NCBI GenBank assembly: GCA_005889515.1
Contig: VBHE01000011.1
Span: 9,591 to 25,499, forward strand
DNA length: 15,909 nucleotides
Source: Chloroflexota bacterium
GTDB taxonomy: Bacteria > Chloroflexota > Dormibacteria > Aeolococcales > Aeolococcaceae
Direction: 5' to 3'
A program made the translations under genes and the position numbers. Under the pieces are notes generated by a model, which was not told where the DNA came from, did not search any database, and was given only the letters and a program-made list of their open reading frames with translations. Shown here piece after piece: positions 1 through 6,766 of this stretch (position 1 is its first letter; every line of letters starts with the position of its first letter).

Positions 1-348
1 TGGTGGTACGAGACCTGGCGCCAGGTTCGTGTCCGCGGGAGCGTCGAACCCGTGGAGGACGCGGTGGCGGAAGCCTATTTCGCGACCCGGCCACGCGACG
101 CTCAGATCGCGGCCTGGGCCTCGTCACAGAGCCGGGTCGTGGAGACGCGGGAGGTGCTGGAGGACCGGGTGCGGCGCATAGAGGAGCGCTTCGCGGGCGT
201 CGAGGTGCCGAAGCCGCCGCACTGGGGCGGCTATCGCGTGGTCGCGGAGGAGGTCGAGTTCTGGCAGGGTCGCGGTGGACGGCTCCACGACCGGCTCCTG
301 TATCGACGAGCGGGCAGCGGGTGGACGCGGTCTCGGCTCAACCCCTGA
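1..348 (+). CDS. pdxH: Pyridoxine/pyridoxamine 5'-phosphate oxidase, C-terminal part
   Basis: The reading frame is open from the window edge and ends at TGA 346-348, showing 115 residues. They match the C-terminal half of PdxH, the FMN enzyme that oxidises pyridoxamine/pyridoxine 5'-phosphate to pyridoxal 5'-phosphate in the cytoplasm. Visible family motifs are RQVRVRGSVEPV near the start, AYFATRPRDAQIAAWAS, the VPKPPHWGGYRV segment, and the near-terminal EFWQGRGGRLHDRLLYRR, which carries the conserved Arg and His of the substrate site. The end RLNP is the usual PdxH terminus. The start lies outside the window. The next gene is convergent, 16 nt away, so this is the last gene of its transcript. 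Confidence 0.95.
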   Translation, partial: WWYETWRQVRVRGSVEPVEDAVAEAYFATRPRDAQIAAWASSQSRVVETREVLEDRVRRIEERFAGVEVPKPPHWGGYRVVAEEVEFWQGRGGRLHDRLLYRRAGSGWTRSRLNP

Positions 349-364
349 GCCCGCGCACGGGTCC

Positions 365-1501
365 TCACGTCGCCAGCAGGGGTCGGAGGTCTCCGGACGC
401 GCCGCCAGCCGCCGCGCCGAGCAATCCCACGCCGTACGCCTCCTCGAGGGCGCGCAGCATCCCGCAGTGATCACCCGGGGCGTTCAGCCGCCGCGGGCCC
501 GCAGCGGTCACCACGATGGTGGGGATCTGGCCGCCCGTCGCCCCACCGCAGCAGCCGTTGTTGCTCCCGCCCTCGTCCCAGGTGATCACCACCGAGCCAC
601 GCTGCCGGTACCAGCTCGAGCCCATGACCATCTGCATCTCACCCCGCAGCCAGGTGTCGGCGCTGGCGTTGCCGCAGTCGTGGCCGTCGTCGCACAGGTT
701 CGGGGTCACGAACAGGAACGGCGGGGCGCCGCCGGACTGCAGGTCGGTGATGAGCTGGGGGTGCGGGACCACACGGGCGCACTGCGCGGGATTGCCGGTG
801 ATCGAGGTGAAGTACATGAAGGGGTCGTGCTTCTTCACGTAGCCGCCGCTCGAAGCGCCGCCGAAGCACGGCGCGGGCATGTCCTCCATGTACGCCCTCC
901 AGCCGATGCCGCGAGCGGCGAGCTGGTCGACGAGGGTGGGGCCGGCAAAGGTGTAGCCGGTGCCGTCGTCCTGCACCCCCTGATCGCTTCCGGAGAGCAT
1001 CGCCAGGTAGTTGGGAAGGCTGGGATGGCTCACCCCGTACCACTGGGTGGCCTGTCCATAGGCGCTGGCGAGCGAGTTGATGTACGGCGCATCCGGCTGT
1101 CCCAGCACCGAGCTCGCCTCACGGTTCTCCATGACGATGACCATGATGTGCGGCGGCCCGGCGGCGGGTGGCGGCGCCGCGTGGATCGGCGCCGGGGCGA
1201 CCTTCCGAGGTGTGCTCGCGGGCGGCGCGGAGACGCCGGTGCCCGGCGCCGAGGGGGGCTGCGGCGGGGCTGTGGCCGGAGCCGGGCTCGAGACCACGAT
1301 CGCCGGCGGGGAGGCGGGGGCCGCGGTGGCCGGCGCGGGAATCCCGTCGCGAGGACCGGACTCCGCGATGGACGCCGGCCGCGGCGCCGGCGGCGCGGTG
1401 GGGGTGCCGCATCCGAGAACCGTGACGAGCACGGCGCCGCCGGCCGCGAGGCGCAGGGCGTGCGGCACCCGTCCATCGAGACGGCGGTGCGCTACAACCA
1501 A
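365..1501 (-). CDS. Secreted phosphoesterase-family lipoprotein (acid phosphatase-like, PF04185 type)
   Basis: The 378-residue protein is expected to hydrolyse phosphate esters outside the membrane. I chose a TTG start at 1501 because a perfect AGGAGG (complement of 1509-1514) lies 7 nt upstream; the frame is open further 5' to ATG 1615, but that extension is Arg-rich and unlike a leader. From this start there is a basic n-region, a hydrophobic stretch (residues 15-30) and a lipobox-like VLGC with Cys31. A Pro/Ala-rich linker follows to about residue 115. The catalytic domain then shows IMVIVMENREAS, HPSLPNYLAMLSG, PNLCDDGHDCG and VVITWDEGG, the metal and nucleophile signatures of the phosphoesterase family that includes phospholipase C and acid phosphatases. 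The substrate cannot be told from sequence. A promoter-like pair and a palindrome lie upstream at 1587-1615. Confidence 0.87.
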   Translation of the reverse strand: MVVAHRRLDGRVPHALRLAAGGAVLVTVLGCGTPTAPPAPRPASIAESGPRDGIPAPATAAPASPPAIVVSSPAPATAPPQPPSAPGTGVSAPPASTPRKVAPAPIHAAPPPAAGPPHIMVIVMENREASSVLGQPDAPYINSLASAYGQATQWYGVSHPSLPNYLAMLSGSDQGVQDDGTGYTFAGPTLVDQLAARGIGWRAYMEDMPAPCFGGASSGGYVKKHDPFMYFTSITGNPAQCARVVPHPQLITDLQSGGAPPFLFVTPNLCDDGHDCGNASADTWLRGEMQMVMGSSWYRQRGSVVITWDEGGSNNGCCGGATGGQIPTIVVTAAGPRRLNAPGDHCGMLRALEEAYGVGLLGAAAGGASGDLRPLLAT

Positions 1502-1586
1502 TTTCCCCCCTCCTGACACGCGACAGCGCCGTCCCCTCTCGCCGCGGTGGTACCGGTGACGTCGCTGGACGACTGTCGCACCCGAA

Positions 1587-1615
1587 TGCTTACGGAACGC
1601 TGACGCTCGCGTCAA
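1587..1615 (-). promoter_or_regulatory. Candidate sigma70-like promoter with overlapping palindrome, phosphoesterase gene
   Basis: On the minus strand a good -35 element TTGACG (complement of 1610-1615) is followed after exactly 17 nt by TAAGCA (complement of 1587-1592), a weak -10. A perfect inverted repeat, TGACGC-TC-GCGTCA at 1601-1614, overlaps the -35, a suitable place for a repressor. The implied 5' leader to the TTG start is about 80 nt. This is inferred from spacing only. Confidence 0.4.
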
Positions 1616-1673
1616 CCACGAACCGGGGCAGCGTCCTACATCCGGCCACGCCCTGGCGGTGGCCGGCGGCCGC

Positions 1674-1679
1674 TACCCT
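1674..1679 (+). promoter_or_regulatory. Leaderless -10 box before the DagK-like gene
   Basis: TACCCT lies 6 nt before ATG 1686 and there is no Shine-Dalgarno sequence. The distance places the transcription start at or next to the start codon, so a leaderless mRNA is expected. The same arrangement recurs at six other starts in this window. Confidence 0.55.
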
Positions 1680-1685
1680 GGCGGG

Positions 1686-2546
1686 ATGCGCGCCCTGCTC
1701 GTGGTCAACCCCAGGGCCACCGCCGCCACCCACCGGGCGCGTGACCTCCTGGTCGAGGGGCTGGGGTCCGACGTCGCCGTCGCCGAGGCGGTCACCGAGT
1801 ACTGCGGGCACGGCATCGCTCTGGCCCGCCGCGCGGTCGAGGGCGCCGACGGGCCCGACCCCGCCCTGCCGCGGTGTGCGGTGGTGCCGTGCGGGTTCGC
1901 CAACATCTTCGCGCGTGCGCTCGGCGTGCCCAACCATCCCCTGGCGGCCGTCGAGCGGCTGATCGGCGCGCTGCGTGAGGACCGCTGTCGCACGGTGTCG
2001 ATGGGCGTCGCCGGCGAGCGGTACTTCACGTTCTGTGCCGGCCTGGGCTTCGACGCCGCGGTGATCCGGAGGGTCGAGAGGCTGCGCTCGGCCGGCAGGC
2101 GATCGACGGCCGGCGTCTACATCAGGTCGGCGCTCCGCGAGTACGTCGCGGGCGCGTCGGGGCGGCGGGCGACGATCTCGGTGCACCTGGCCGACGGGCG
2201 GGAGCTGCCGCCGGTCGTGCTCGCGATCGTGACCAACACCACCCCGTGGACGTACCTCGGACCGCGCGCGCTCAGCCCGACCCCGCTCGCCGCCTTCGAG
2301 ACCGGGCTCGACGTCTTCGCGATGACCAGCTTCGGGGCGGTGCCGGCCGTGCGCAGCGTGCTGCGGCTGCTCACCGGCTCACACCGGGTGGCCGACCCGC
2401 GGTGGTCGGTCGCGCTGCACGACCTGTCGGAGTTCACCGTGAGGGCCCCCGAGCCGGTCGACTTCCAGCTCGACGGCGAGTACCTCGCGGGTCGCGACGA
2501 GGTTCACTTCCGGGCGGTGCCCGGCGCTCTGCGGGTCGTCGTGTGA
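1686..2546 (+). CDS. Diacylglycerol/lipid kinase-like protein lacking the GGDGT motif
   Basis: The 286-residue protein has the DagK-like start MRALLVVNPRA, the T-E-x2-GHGIALARRAVE segment, then CAVVPCGFANIFARALGVP, the GLGFDAAVI segment, NTTPWTYLGP and the C-terminal QLDGEY with PGALRVVV. All are family landmarks of NAD kinase/DagK-fold lipid kinases, which phosphorylate diacylglycerol or related lipids at the membrane. What is missing is the block between residues 54 and 62: the nucleotide-binding GGDGT strand-loop and its following helix, usually 25-30 residues. In addition the usual PGGTAN is PCGFAN here (residues 68-73). The reading frame is intact. The protein is therefore either a catalytically dead homologue or the product of an internal in-frame deletion. 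The start ATG is supported by the -10 box just upstream. Confidence 0.8.
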   Translation: MRALLVVNPRATAATHRARDLLVEGLGSDVAVAEAVTEYCGHGIALARRAVEGADGPDPALPRCAVVPCGFANIFARALGVPNHPLAAVERLIGALREDRCRTVSMGVAGERYFTFCAGLGFDAAVIRRVERLRSAGRRSTAGVYIRSALREYVAGASGRRATISVHLADGRELPPVVLAIVTNTTPWTYLGPRALSPTPLAAFETGLDVFAMTSFGAVPAVRSVLRLLTGSHRVADPRWSVALHDLSEFTVRAPEPVDFQLDGEYLAGRDEVHFRAVPGALRVVV

Positions 2547-2607
2547 CCCTGTACGGCGTCGGCGGTCGGGGGGAACCGCTCGAGGGCGGACGTCATGCCA
2601 CGCCCCT

Positions 2608-2994
2608 CTACCGGAGGGTCGACCACGGGTACCCGCCGGCCGAGCTCCGAGGTGCGGCGTCGTCGCGCATCGCTTCGACCGTCCGTCCCGACCTGCGGGT
2701 CATCAGCTTCCCCTGGATGCTGTAGAGGCTCTCCATGAGGGTCGCGATCGGAATGCCGGTTCGGAGGTCGGAGCGGACCTCCGCGGGGAGCCGGGCGGTG
2801 AGGTGCTCCAGCTGGGTGGTGTAGGCGGTCGGCACCCGGTGAAGGTCGGCGAGATGGAGATGCTCGAGGGCATCGAGGACCGCGTCAACGGCGTCGATGA
2901 GCTCCGTGAGCTCACGACGGTCGCGGCCGCGCTCGGGACCGCGGCCCGGGCCGGTCGCGCGCTCCTTCCGGGGGTCGAACCACTCAGCCACCAT
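2608..2994 (-). CDS. Small helical hypothetical protein
   Basis: I do not recognise this 128-residue protein. The first 27 residues are charged and Gly/Pro/Arg-rich. Residues 28-100 look like several amphipathic helices rich in Leu, Ala and Glu (for example ELIDAVDAVLDALEHLHLAD), including a LPAEVRSDLRTG segment. There is no membrane segment or signal peptide. The reading frame is more protein-like than the overlapping frames, and it lies in the same direction and 96 nt downstream of the SDR gene, with which it could be cotranscribed. The start is uncertain: there is only a weak GAGGG 13 nt before the ATG. Confidence 0.55.
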   Translation of the reverse strand: MVAEWFDPRKERATGPGRGPERGRDRRELTELIDAVDAVLDALEHLHLADLHRVPTAYTTQLEHLTARLPAEVRSDLRTGIPIATLMESLYSIQGKLMTRRSGRTVEAMRDDAAPRSSAGGYPWSTLR

Positions 2995-3050
2995 CGGTCA
3001 CGTCGCACCCTCGGGCGTGGTTGAGAGAGCGATTGCGGCGCTCCATGCGT

Positions 3051-3060
3051 TCACTAGTGA
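3051..3060. promoter_or_regulatory. 10-bp perfect palindrome TCACTAGTGA
   Basis: This AT-rich palindrome stands out in a very GC-rich background, in the gap between the SDR stop and the start of the small helical hypothetical protein. It could be an operator half-site pair. No flanking promoter is clear. Confidence 0.25.
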
Positions 3061-3090
3061 CTCCCGACACCCCGGCGGCGTTGCAGGGCG

Positions 3091-3963
3091 TCAGGCGGGA
3101 GCGCTCACCCCGACCTGCTCCTCACTCAGCTGCCAGAGCCGCCGCGCCACCTCCAGGTCACGAGCCGCGGCGGATGGGTCCACCTGTCTGCGGTCGACGT
3201 AGTACCCGCCGCTCTGGCCCGCGACCTCCGAGGACTCGACCAGCCACACCAGGGTGTCCGCACCCTTCTCCGCGGTGCGCGAGAACGGCCTGAGCATGGT
3301 CATCGCCGCGCTGAGCAGCCACCCGTTGTTCCGGTTGAAGCCGCTCGCCACCAGGCCCGGATGGAAACAGGTGGCGGTCACCCCGGTCCCGGTCAGGCGG
3401 CGGGCGAGCTCTGCGGTGAAGAGGATGTTGGCCAGCTTCGACTCGCCATAGCGGCCGAAGCCACGGGCGCGGTAGGAGCGCTGCGCCCCGAAGTCGTCGA
3501 AGGGGATCTGCGCGCCCTTGTGGGCGTCGGACGCGGTGGTGACGATGCGCGCCGGCGCGCTCGCCTCCAGACGGTCCAGCAGAAGGGTGGTGAGGAGGAA
3601 CGGGGCCAGGTGATTGACGGCCCAGGTCGCCTCGATGCCGTCCTCAGTGAGCTGTCGGGTGGCGAACATGGCCCCGGCGTTGTTGACCAGGACGTCGAGG
3701 CGCGCGTAGCGATCCAGCACCTCGGCGGCGAGGCGGCGCACCGACGCGAGCGAGGAGAGGTCGGCCTCGAGCACGTCGACCCTCGCCCCGGAGCCGCCCG
3801 CCGCCGTGATCCGGGCCGCCGCGTCGCGCCCCCGCGATGCGCTGCGGGCCACCATCGCCAGCCTGGCTCCCCGCGCGGCCAGGGCCTCGGCCGCGGCCAG
3901 CCCGATGCCGCTGGTGGCGCCCGTGATCAGGAGTTGCTGTCCGTGGACGCCGGCAGATTCCAT
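3091..3963 (-). CDS. Short-chain dehydrogenase/reductase (retinol dehydrogenase-like SDR)
   Basis: The 290-residue protein is a classical-fold NAD(P)-dependent oxidoreductase of the SDR superfamily, in the length range of RDH/WWOX-like members. Cofactor binding is shown by TGATSGIG at residues 15-22 and by the Arg-containing MVARSASRG segment, which suggests NADP. The structural motif LVNNAG and the catalytic set are present: Asn in WAVNHLAPF, Ser in VTTASDAHKG, and Tyr-Lys in YGESK. A C-terminal segment GGYYVDRRQVDPS resembles the tail of RDH-like enzymes. The substrate is unknown. ATG 3963 follows a leaderless -10 box by 6 nt. The gene is divergent from the sigma factor gene. Confidence 0.92.
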   Translation of the reverse strand: MESAGVHGQQLLITGATSGIGLAAAEALAARGARLAMVARSASRGRDAAARITAAGGSGARVDVLEADLSSLASVRRLAAEVLDRYARLDVLVNNAGAMFATRQLTEDGIEATWAVNHLAPFLLTTLLLDRLEASAPARIVTTASDAHKGAQIPFDDFGAQRSYRARGFGRYGESKLANILFTAELARRLTGTGVTATCFHPGLVASGFNRNNGWLLSAAMTMLRPFSRTAEKGADTLVWLVESSEVAGQSGGYYVDRRQVDPSAAARDLEVARRLWQLSEEQVGVSAPA

Positions 3964-3969
3964 GCTGCG

Positions 3970-3975
3970 AGCGTA
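3970..3975 (-). promoter_or_regulatory. Leaderless -10 box before the SDR gene
   Basis: TACGCT on the minus strand lies 6 nt upstream of ATG 3963. There is no ribosome binding site, and the spacing implies transcription starts at the start codon. Confidence 0.5.
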
Positions 3976-4043
3976 CCGGGTTCACCGTCAGGGTGAGGTC
4001 GACCTCCCCTCCACGGGATGCGAACCCCAACGGTGAGAGGTCT

Positions 4044-4049
4044 TACCCT
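4044..4049 (+). promoter_or_regulatory. Possible -10 box upstream of the sigma factor gene
   Basis: TACCCT here has no start codon at the leaderless distance. If used it would give a leader of roughly 50 nt that contains the GAGGCGG ribosome binding site near 4093-4099. It could serve an ordinary leadered transcript. Confidence 0.25.
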
Positions 4050-4106
4050 GACCCGCCGGCCCGTTCGACAATGCCCCGACGGGACCGTGATCGAGGCGGA
4101 CGATCC

Positions 4107-4844
4107 ATGAGCACCCTGGATACGATCGGTGTGGCGTCGGTGCGCGAGAGCGCCGCGGTCATCCCTCTGGCCGCGACCGAGCGTCTCGACGACGTCGGTC
4201 TCCTCGCCCTCTATCGTCTCGGCGACGTCCGCGCCTTCGAGATGCTCTTCGACCGCCACCGAGGCCGGCTCCGTGCTCTGAGCGTGCGCTACCTGGGCGA
4301 CCCCGCCGAGGCGGACGATGTCGTCCAGGAGACCTTCCTCCGCCTGCTGCGGGTCGCCGAGTGGGTGGACGGGGACTTCAAGGTCATGGCCTGGCTGCAC
4401 CGGGTCGCCGCCAACCTCTGCGTCAGCGTCCTGCGCCGGCGCCGGCGGGTGCAGCTCGTCTCCGGCGACGAGGAGTGGCTCCTGTCGGCGCGCGATCAGA
4501 ACCGATCCGCTCAGCCGGACGAGGCGTTCGAGATGGGACGGGCGCGCGAGCTCGTGGTCCAGGTGGCCGCGAGCCTGCCGGCCCAGCAGCGCGCGGCGTT
4601 TCTCCTGCGGGAGATCGAGGGCGTGTCCTACGTGGAGATCGCGGCCCGCCTGGGGGTCAGCCATGGTGCGGTGGAATCGCTGCTCTTCCGCGCGCGGCGA
4701 CGGTTCAGGCAGGAGTTCCTGAGCCTCGAGGGGGAGGGACCCACGACATGCGCCACGACCCGTCACCAGCTCGAGGTGATCGGCCGGGCACACGCCGTGG
4801 TGGGGCGGTGCGCCGGCTCGGTGAGCGTGCAGCAGTCCGCCTGA
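4107..4844 (+). CDS. ECF-type RNA polymerase sigma factor
   Basis: The 245-residue protein carries sigma region 2 (about residues 38-110), with FDRHRGRLRALSVRYLGDP, AEADDVVQETFLRLLR and AWLHRVAANLCVSVLRRRRR. It also carries region 4 (about residues 150-205), with LPAQQRAAFLLREIEGVSYV and a helix-turn-helix EIAARLGVSHGAVESLLFRA. It should direct RNA polymerase to a specific set of promoters. ATG 4107 is favoured because GAGGCGG lies about 10 nt upstream; an in-frame ATG at 4071 is a weaker option. After region 4 there is an extra tail of about 40 residues with two Cys. No anti-sigma gene adjoins it: the neighbours are a divergent SDR and a convergent small protein. The regulon cannot be told. 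Confidence 0.9.
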   Translation: MSTLDTIGVASVRESAAVIPLAATERLDDVGLLALYRLGDVRAFEMLFDRHRGRLRALSVRYLGDPAEADDVVQETFLRLLRVAEWVDGDFKVMAWLHRVAANLCVSVLRRRRRVQLVSGDEEWLLSARDQNRSAQPDEAFEMGRARELVVQVAASLPAQQRAAFLLREIEGVSYVEIAARLGVSHGAVESLLFRARRRFRQEFLSLEGEGPTTCATTRHQLEVIGRAHAVVGRCAGSVSVQQSA

Positions 4845-4865
4845 GGGCCTCCACCGGGGGACAGG

Positions 4866-5153
4866 TCAAGGCTGCAGGTTGTCGACCTCGAGGGCGGTCT
4901 CCTGTGGTGGCGTCGCGAAGCCGCCCTCGACGCCGCGCTCCAGTCGGGGCATCAGGACCCCGTCACGGAATCGCTCCCAGCTCTCCCTCGAGTCGTGGAA
5001 CGCCACGATCGTCCAGCCGCCGGCCGAGGGGCCGGCCGCGTGGAAGAACTGGCCCTCCGGAAGGCTGTCTCGGGTCGGATGCACCGCCGCGAGGGTCGCC
5101 TCGTACTGCTCCTTCGTCCCGCCCGGGAAGTGATGCACGATCCCATACGCCAT
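4866..5153 (-). CDS. Small dimeric alpha-beta-barrel-like conserved protein
   Basis: The start at ATG 5153 is chosen because AGAGGG lies 8 nt upstream; the open frame reaches ATG 5201 but that extension has no ribosome binding site. The 95-residue protein begins MAYGIVHHFPGGTKEQYEA and contains FFHAAGPSAGGWTIVAFHDS and ESWERFRDGVLMPRL. This beta-alpha-beta layout is that of short antibiotic-monooxygenase/stress-responsive barrel-like proteins, a conserved family without a fixed function. It lies downstream of msrA in the same direction (73 nt gap) and may be cotranscribed with it. Confidence 0.75.
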   Translation of the reverse strand: MAYGIVHHFPGGTKEQYEATLAAVHPTRDSLPEGQFFHAAGPSAGGWTIVAFHDSRESWERFRDGVLMPRLERGVEGGFATPPQETALEVDNLQP

Positions 5154-5226
5154 CTCGTTCGCCCTCTGAGATTGTCCGTGAGCCCCCGATGGTCCCCCCA
5201 ACCGTCGGCCAGCACAAGGGGCCGGG

Positions 5227-5769
5227 TCAGGCCCCGGCGCGGAGACGCTCGGCGAAGCGCTGGCGCAGCTTGGCGAGCTTCGGGTTGATGACGACCTGGC
5301 AGTACCCCTGGTCGGGGTTTCGCGCGTAGTAGTCCTGGTGATCGTCCTCGGCGGGGTGGAAGACCTCGAGGGGGACGATCTCGGTCACCACGGGCCGCGG
5401 CCACAGCGCCTGCACCGCGTCGCGCGACTCCTCGGCCACACGGCGCTGCTCGTCATCGTGGGTGAGGATGATCGACCGATACTGGGTGCCGACGTCGTTC
5501 CCCTGCCGGTTGCGGGTCGTGGGATCGTGGATCGCCCAGAGGACATCGAGGATGTCGCGATAGGAGATGACGTCGGGGTCGAACTCGACCTGCACCACCT
5601 CGGCGTGGCCGGTGCCTCCGGAGCACACCCGCGGATAGGTGGGATGGGGATCGTCCCCCCCGGCGTAGCCGGAGACGACACCGTGCACACCGTCGATCCG
5701 GCGGTAGGCGGCGTCGAGGCACCAGAAGCACCCGCCGCCCAGGGTGGCGACCTCGCGTCTCGCACTCAT
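5227..5769 (-). CDS. msrA: Peptide-methionine (S)-S-oxide reductase
   Basis: The 180-residue cytoplasmic enzyme reduces methionine-S-sulfoxide in proteins and free Met(O), repairing oxidative damage. The catalytic motif GCFWC is at residues 13-17, with Cys14 the nucleophile. It is followed by the family segments GVVSGYAGG, GGTGHAEVVQVEFDP and GNDVGTQYRS, and the C-terminal NPDQGYCQVVINPKLAKLR with a possible resolving Cys. The length is normal and nothing is missing. ATG 5769 follows a leaderless -10 box. A small hairpin, CCTCC-CGCC-GGAGG at 5786-5799, lies just upstream of that box. Confidence 0.96.
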   Translation of the reverse strand: MSARREVATLGGGCFWCLDAAYRRIDGVHGVVSGYAGGDDPHPTYPRVCSGGTGHAEVVQVEFDPDVISYRDILDVLWAIHDPTTRNRQGNDVGTQYRSIILTHDDEQRRVAEESRDAVQALWPRPVVTEIVPLEVFHPAEDDHQDYYARNPDQGYCQVVINPKLAKLRQRFAERLRAGA

Positions 5770-5775
5770 GCGCCC

Positions 5776-5781
5776 ACCCTA
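5776..5781 (-). promoter_or_regulatory. Leaderless -10 box before msrA
   Basis: TAGGGT on the minus strand lies 6 nt before ATG 5769, without a Shine-Dalgarno sequence. A leaderless transcript is expected. Confidence 0.55.
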
Positions 5782-5816
5782 CCATCCTCCCGCCGGAGGT
5801 GCGGCAGGCGGTGGCC

Positions 5817-6182
5817 TCAGCTCGGTCCTGTCTCGGGGTCGAGGACGCGGATGAGGTCTCGGGCACTGAGCAGCCCGATCGGCGCGCCCTCGTCAACGAC
5901 GACCGGGAGGTGACGAATCCCCAGTGCCATCATGCGAACCGCCACCACTCGCACGTCCTCGCCCAGACGCGCCTCGCTCATCACCGCGACGGCGTCCGCG
6001 TCCTCGATGCGCATGCGGGCGGCGACGGTGGCGAGGTGCGCCGACGGCTCGACGGCGACGAGCGGGCTCAGCTTCCAGCGCTTGCTGGGATCGTCGATGC
6101 GCGCCTGTACGGCTTCGGCGCCACCGCCGAACCCCGGGACCTTGGTCCCTCCCGGGCGCGCCGGGATGGGGACGTACGGCAC
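5817..6182 (-). pseudogene. Chimeric ORF: PPK2-like peptide joined to a shortened CBS pair
   Basis: The frame is open from a GTG at 6182 (121 residues), but no single family explains it. Residues 26-40 (QARIDDPSKRWKLSP) match the segment of polyphosphate kinase 2 that normally leads into a charged helix and the APW motif. From residue 41 the sequence changes abruptly to a CBS domain: VAVEPSAHLATVAARM and AVAVMSEARL are the first half of CBS1. The second half of CBS1 and the start of CBS2 (about 35 residues, including the usual G-I-x-T-E-R-D-L) are absent. The sequence resumes with EDVRVVAVRMMALGIRHLPV and GLLSARDLIRVL, the end of CBS2. It is probably the fused debris of a ppk2 gene and a CBS-protein gene; a working protein cannot be excluded. 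No ribosome binding site precedes it. Confidence 0.6.
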
Positions 6183-6256
6183 TGTCGGCGCGCGCGCCCG
6201 GTGGGGATGATCCGGTCAGGAGTCCGACACCGCGGACCTCGCCCGGAGGACGGCCG

Positions 6257-6766
6257 ATGGACCAGGCAACCCATCCCCAAGGTGCGACCGCACGTGCGGG
6301 CATCGGATTCCACCCGTATGCCCTGAGGTCGCCGAGCGCCGTCGAGGACCCGCTCGCGCTGGTGGGCAGGCGCGTTCACCGGAGAATGCTCGATCCACAT
6401 GCCACCGCCGACGTCGCCATCATCGACGGCGCGATCGGAGAGCGGATCGAGGGCTGCAACGGCCCACGAAGGGACGGCAGCTGTCCGGGCGTGGCGGCGG
6501 GCCTGACGGTGCCCTGCGCCGGACGCCGCATCCGTGGTGAGCTGTGTGTCGCATCGCGGCACTTCTGCTTCGACGTCGCGGCGGAAGCGACCCGCTGCCC
6601 GCTCGCCTGGCTGGTCGAGACCCTGACCGGTATGTCCGGGTCCAAGGGCCCGGCGCAGTCGTGGCCGTCGCCTCTGTCGGCGCCCGCCGCTGACCGCCAT
6701 CGTGATCCTCGACGGCGCAGTGCTGCTGACGCCGCAGTCGGGGCAATGCCCAGGAGGTACGAGTGA
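6257..6766 (+). CDS. Unrecognised cysteine-rich protein, paralogue 1
   Basis: The start at ATG 6257 is strongly supported by GGAGGA at 6245-6250. The 169-residue product belongs to no family I know. Its core (residues 50-118) holds VAIIDGAIGERIEGC, then C-x-GPR-x-DG-x-C (Cys67, Cys76), a third Cys at 87 in PCAGR, and Cys114 in RCPLAW. The same four Cys with nearly identical spacing occur in the next gene, so the two are diverged tandem copies. Cys97 and Cys104 are extra. The pattern suggests a small metal (zinc) site, by inference. The C-terminal 40 residues are low-complexity and may have arisen by frameshift. The stop overlaps the next start (TGATG), indicating coupled translation. Confidence 0.6.
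   Translation: MDQATHPQGATARAGIGFHPYALRSPSAVEDPLALVGRRVHRRMLDPHATADVAIIDGAIGERIEGCNGPRRDGSCPGVAAGLTVPCAGRRIRGELCVASRHFCFDVAAEATRCPLAWLVETLTGMSGSKGPAQSWPSPLSAPAADRHRDPRRRSAADAAVGAMPRRYE

Noticed and set aside
3..470. Long plus-strand ORF overlapping the pdxH end
   Set aside because: It is a shadow frame, Arg/Gly-rich without any motif, while the overlapping frame is clear PdxH.
275..1516. 413-codon plus-strand ORF opposite the phosphoesterase gene
   Set aside because: Antisense shadow caused by high GC; the minus strand carries all family motifs and a strong ribosome binding site.
2604..2618. CCCTC/GAGGG hairpin as terminator between convergent genes
   Set aside because: Only 5 bp, no T-tract and overlapping a stop codon; expected by chance at this GC.
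4361..5329. Long plus-strand ORF after the sigma factor gene
   Set aside because: Low-complexity Arg/Pro/Gly translation overlapping the sigma factor and two minus-strand genes.
6690..6765. Possible third copy of the Cys-family start (VILDGAV...QC) in another frame
   Set aside because: Resembles VAIIDGA of paralogue 1, but spacing to the Cys differs and the frame runs as a shadow into paralogue 2.
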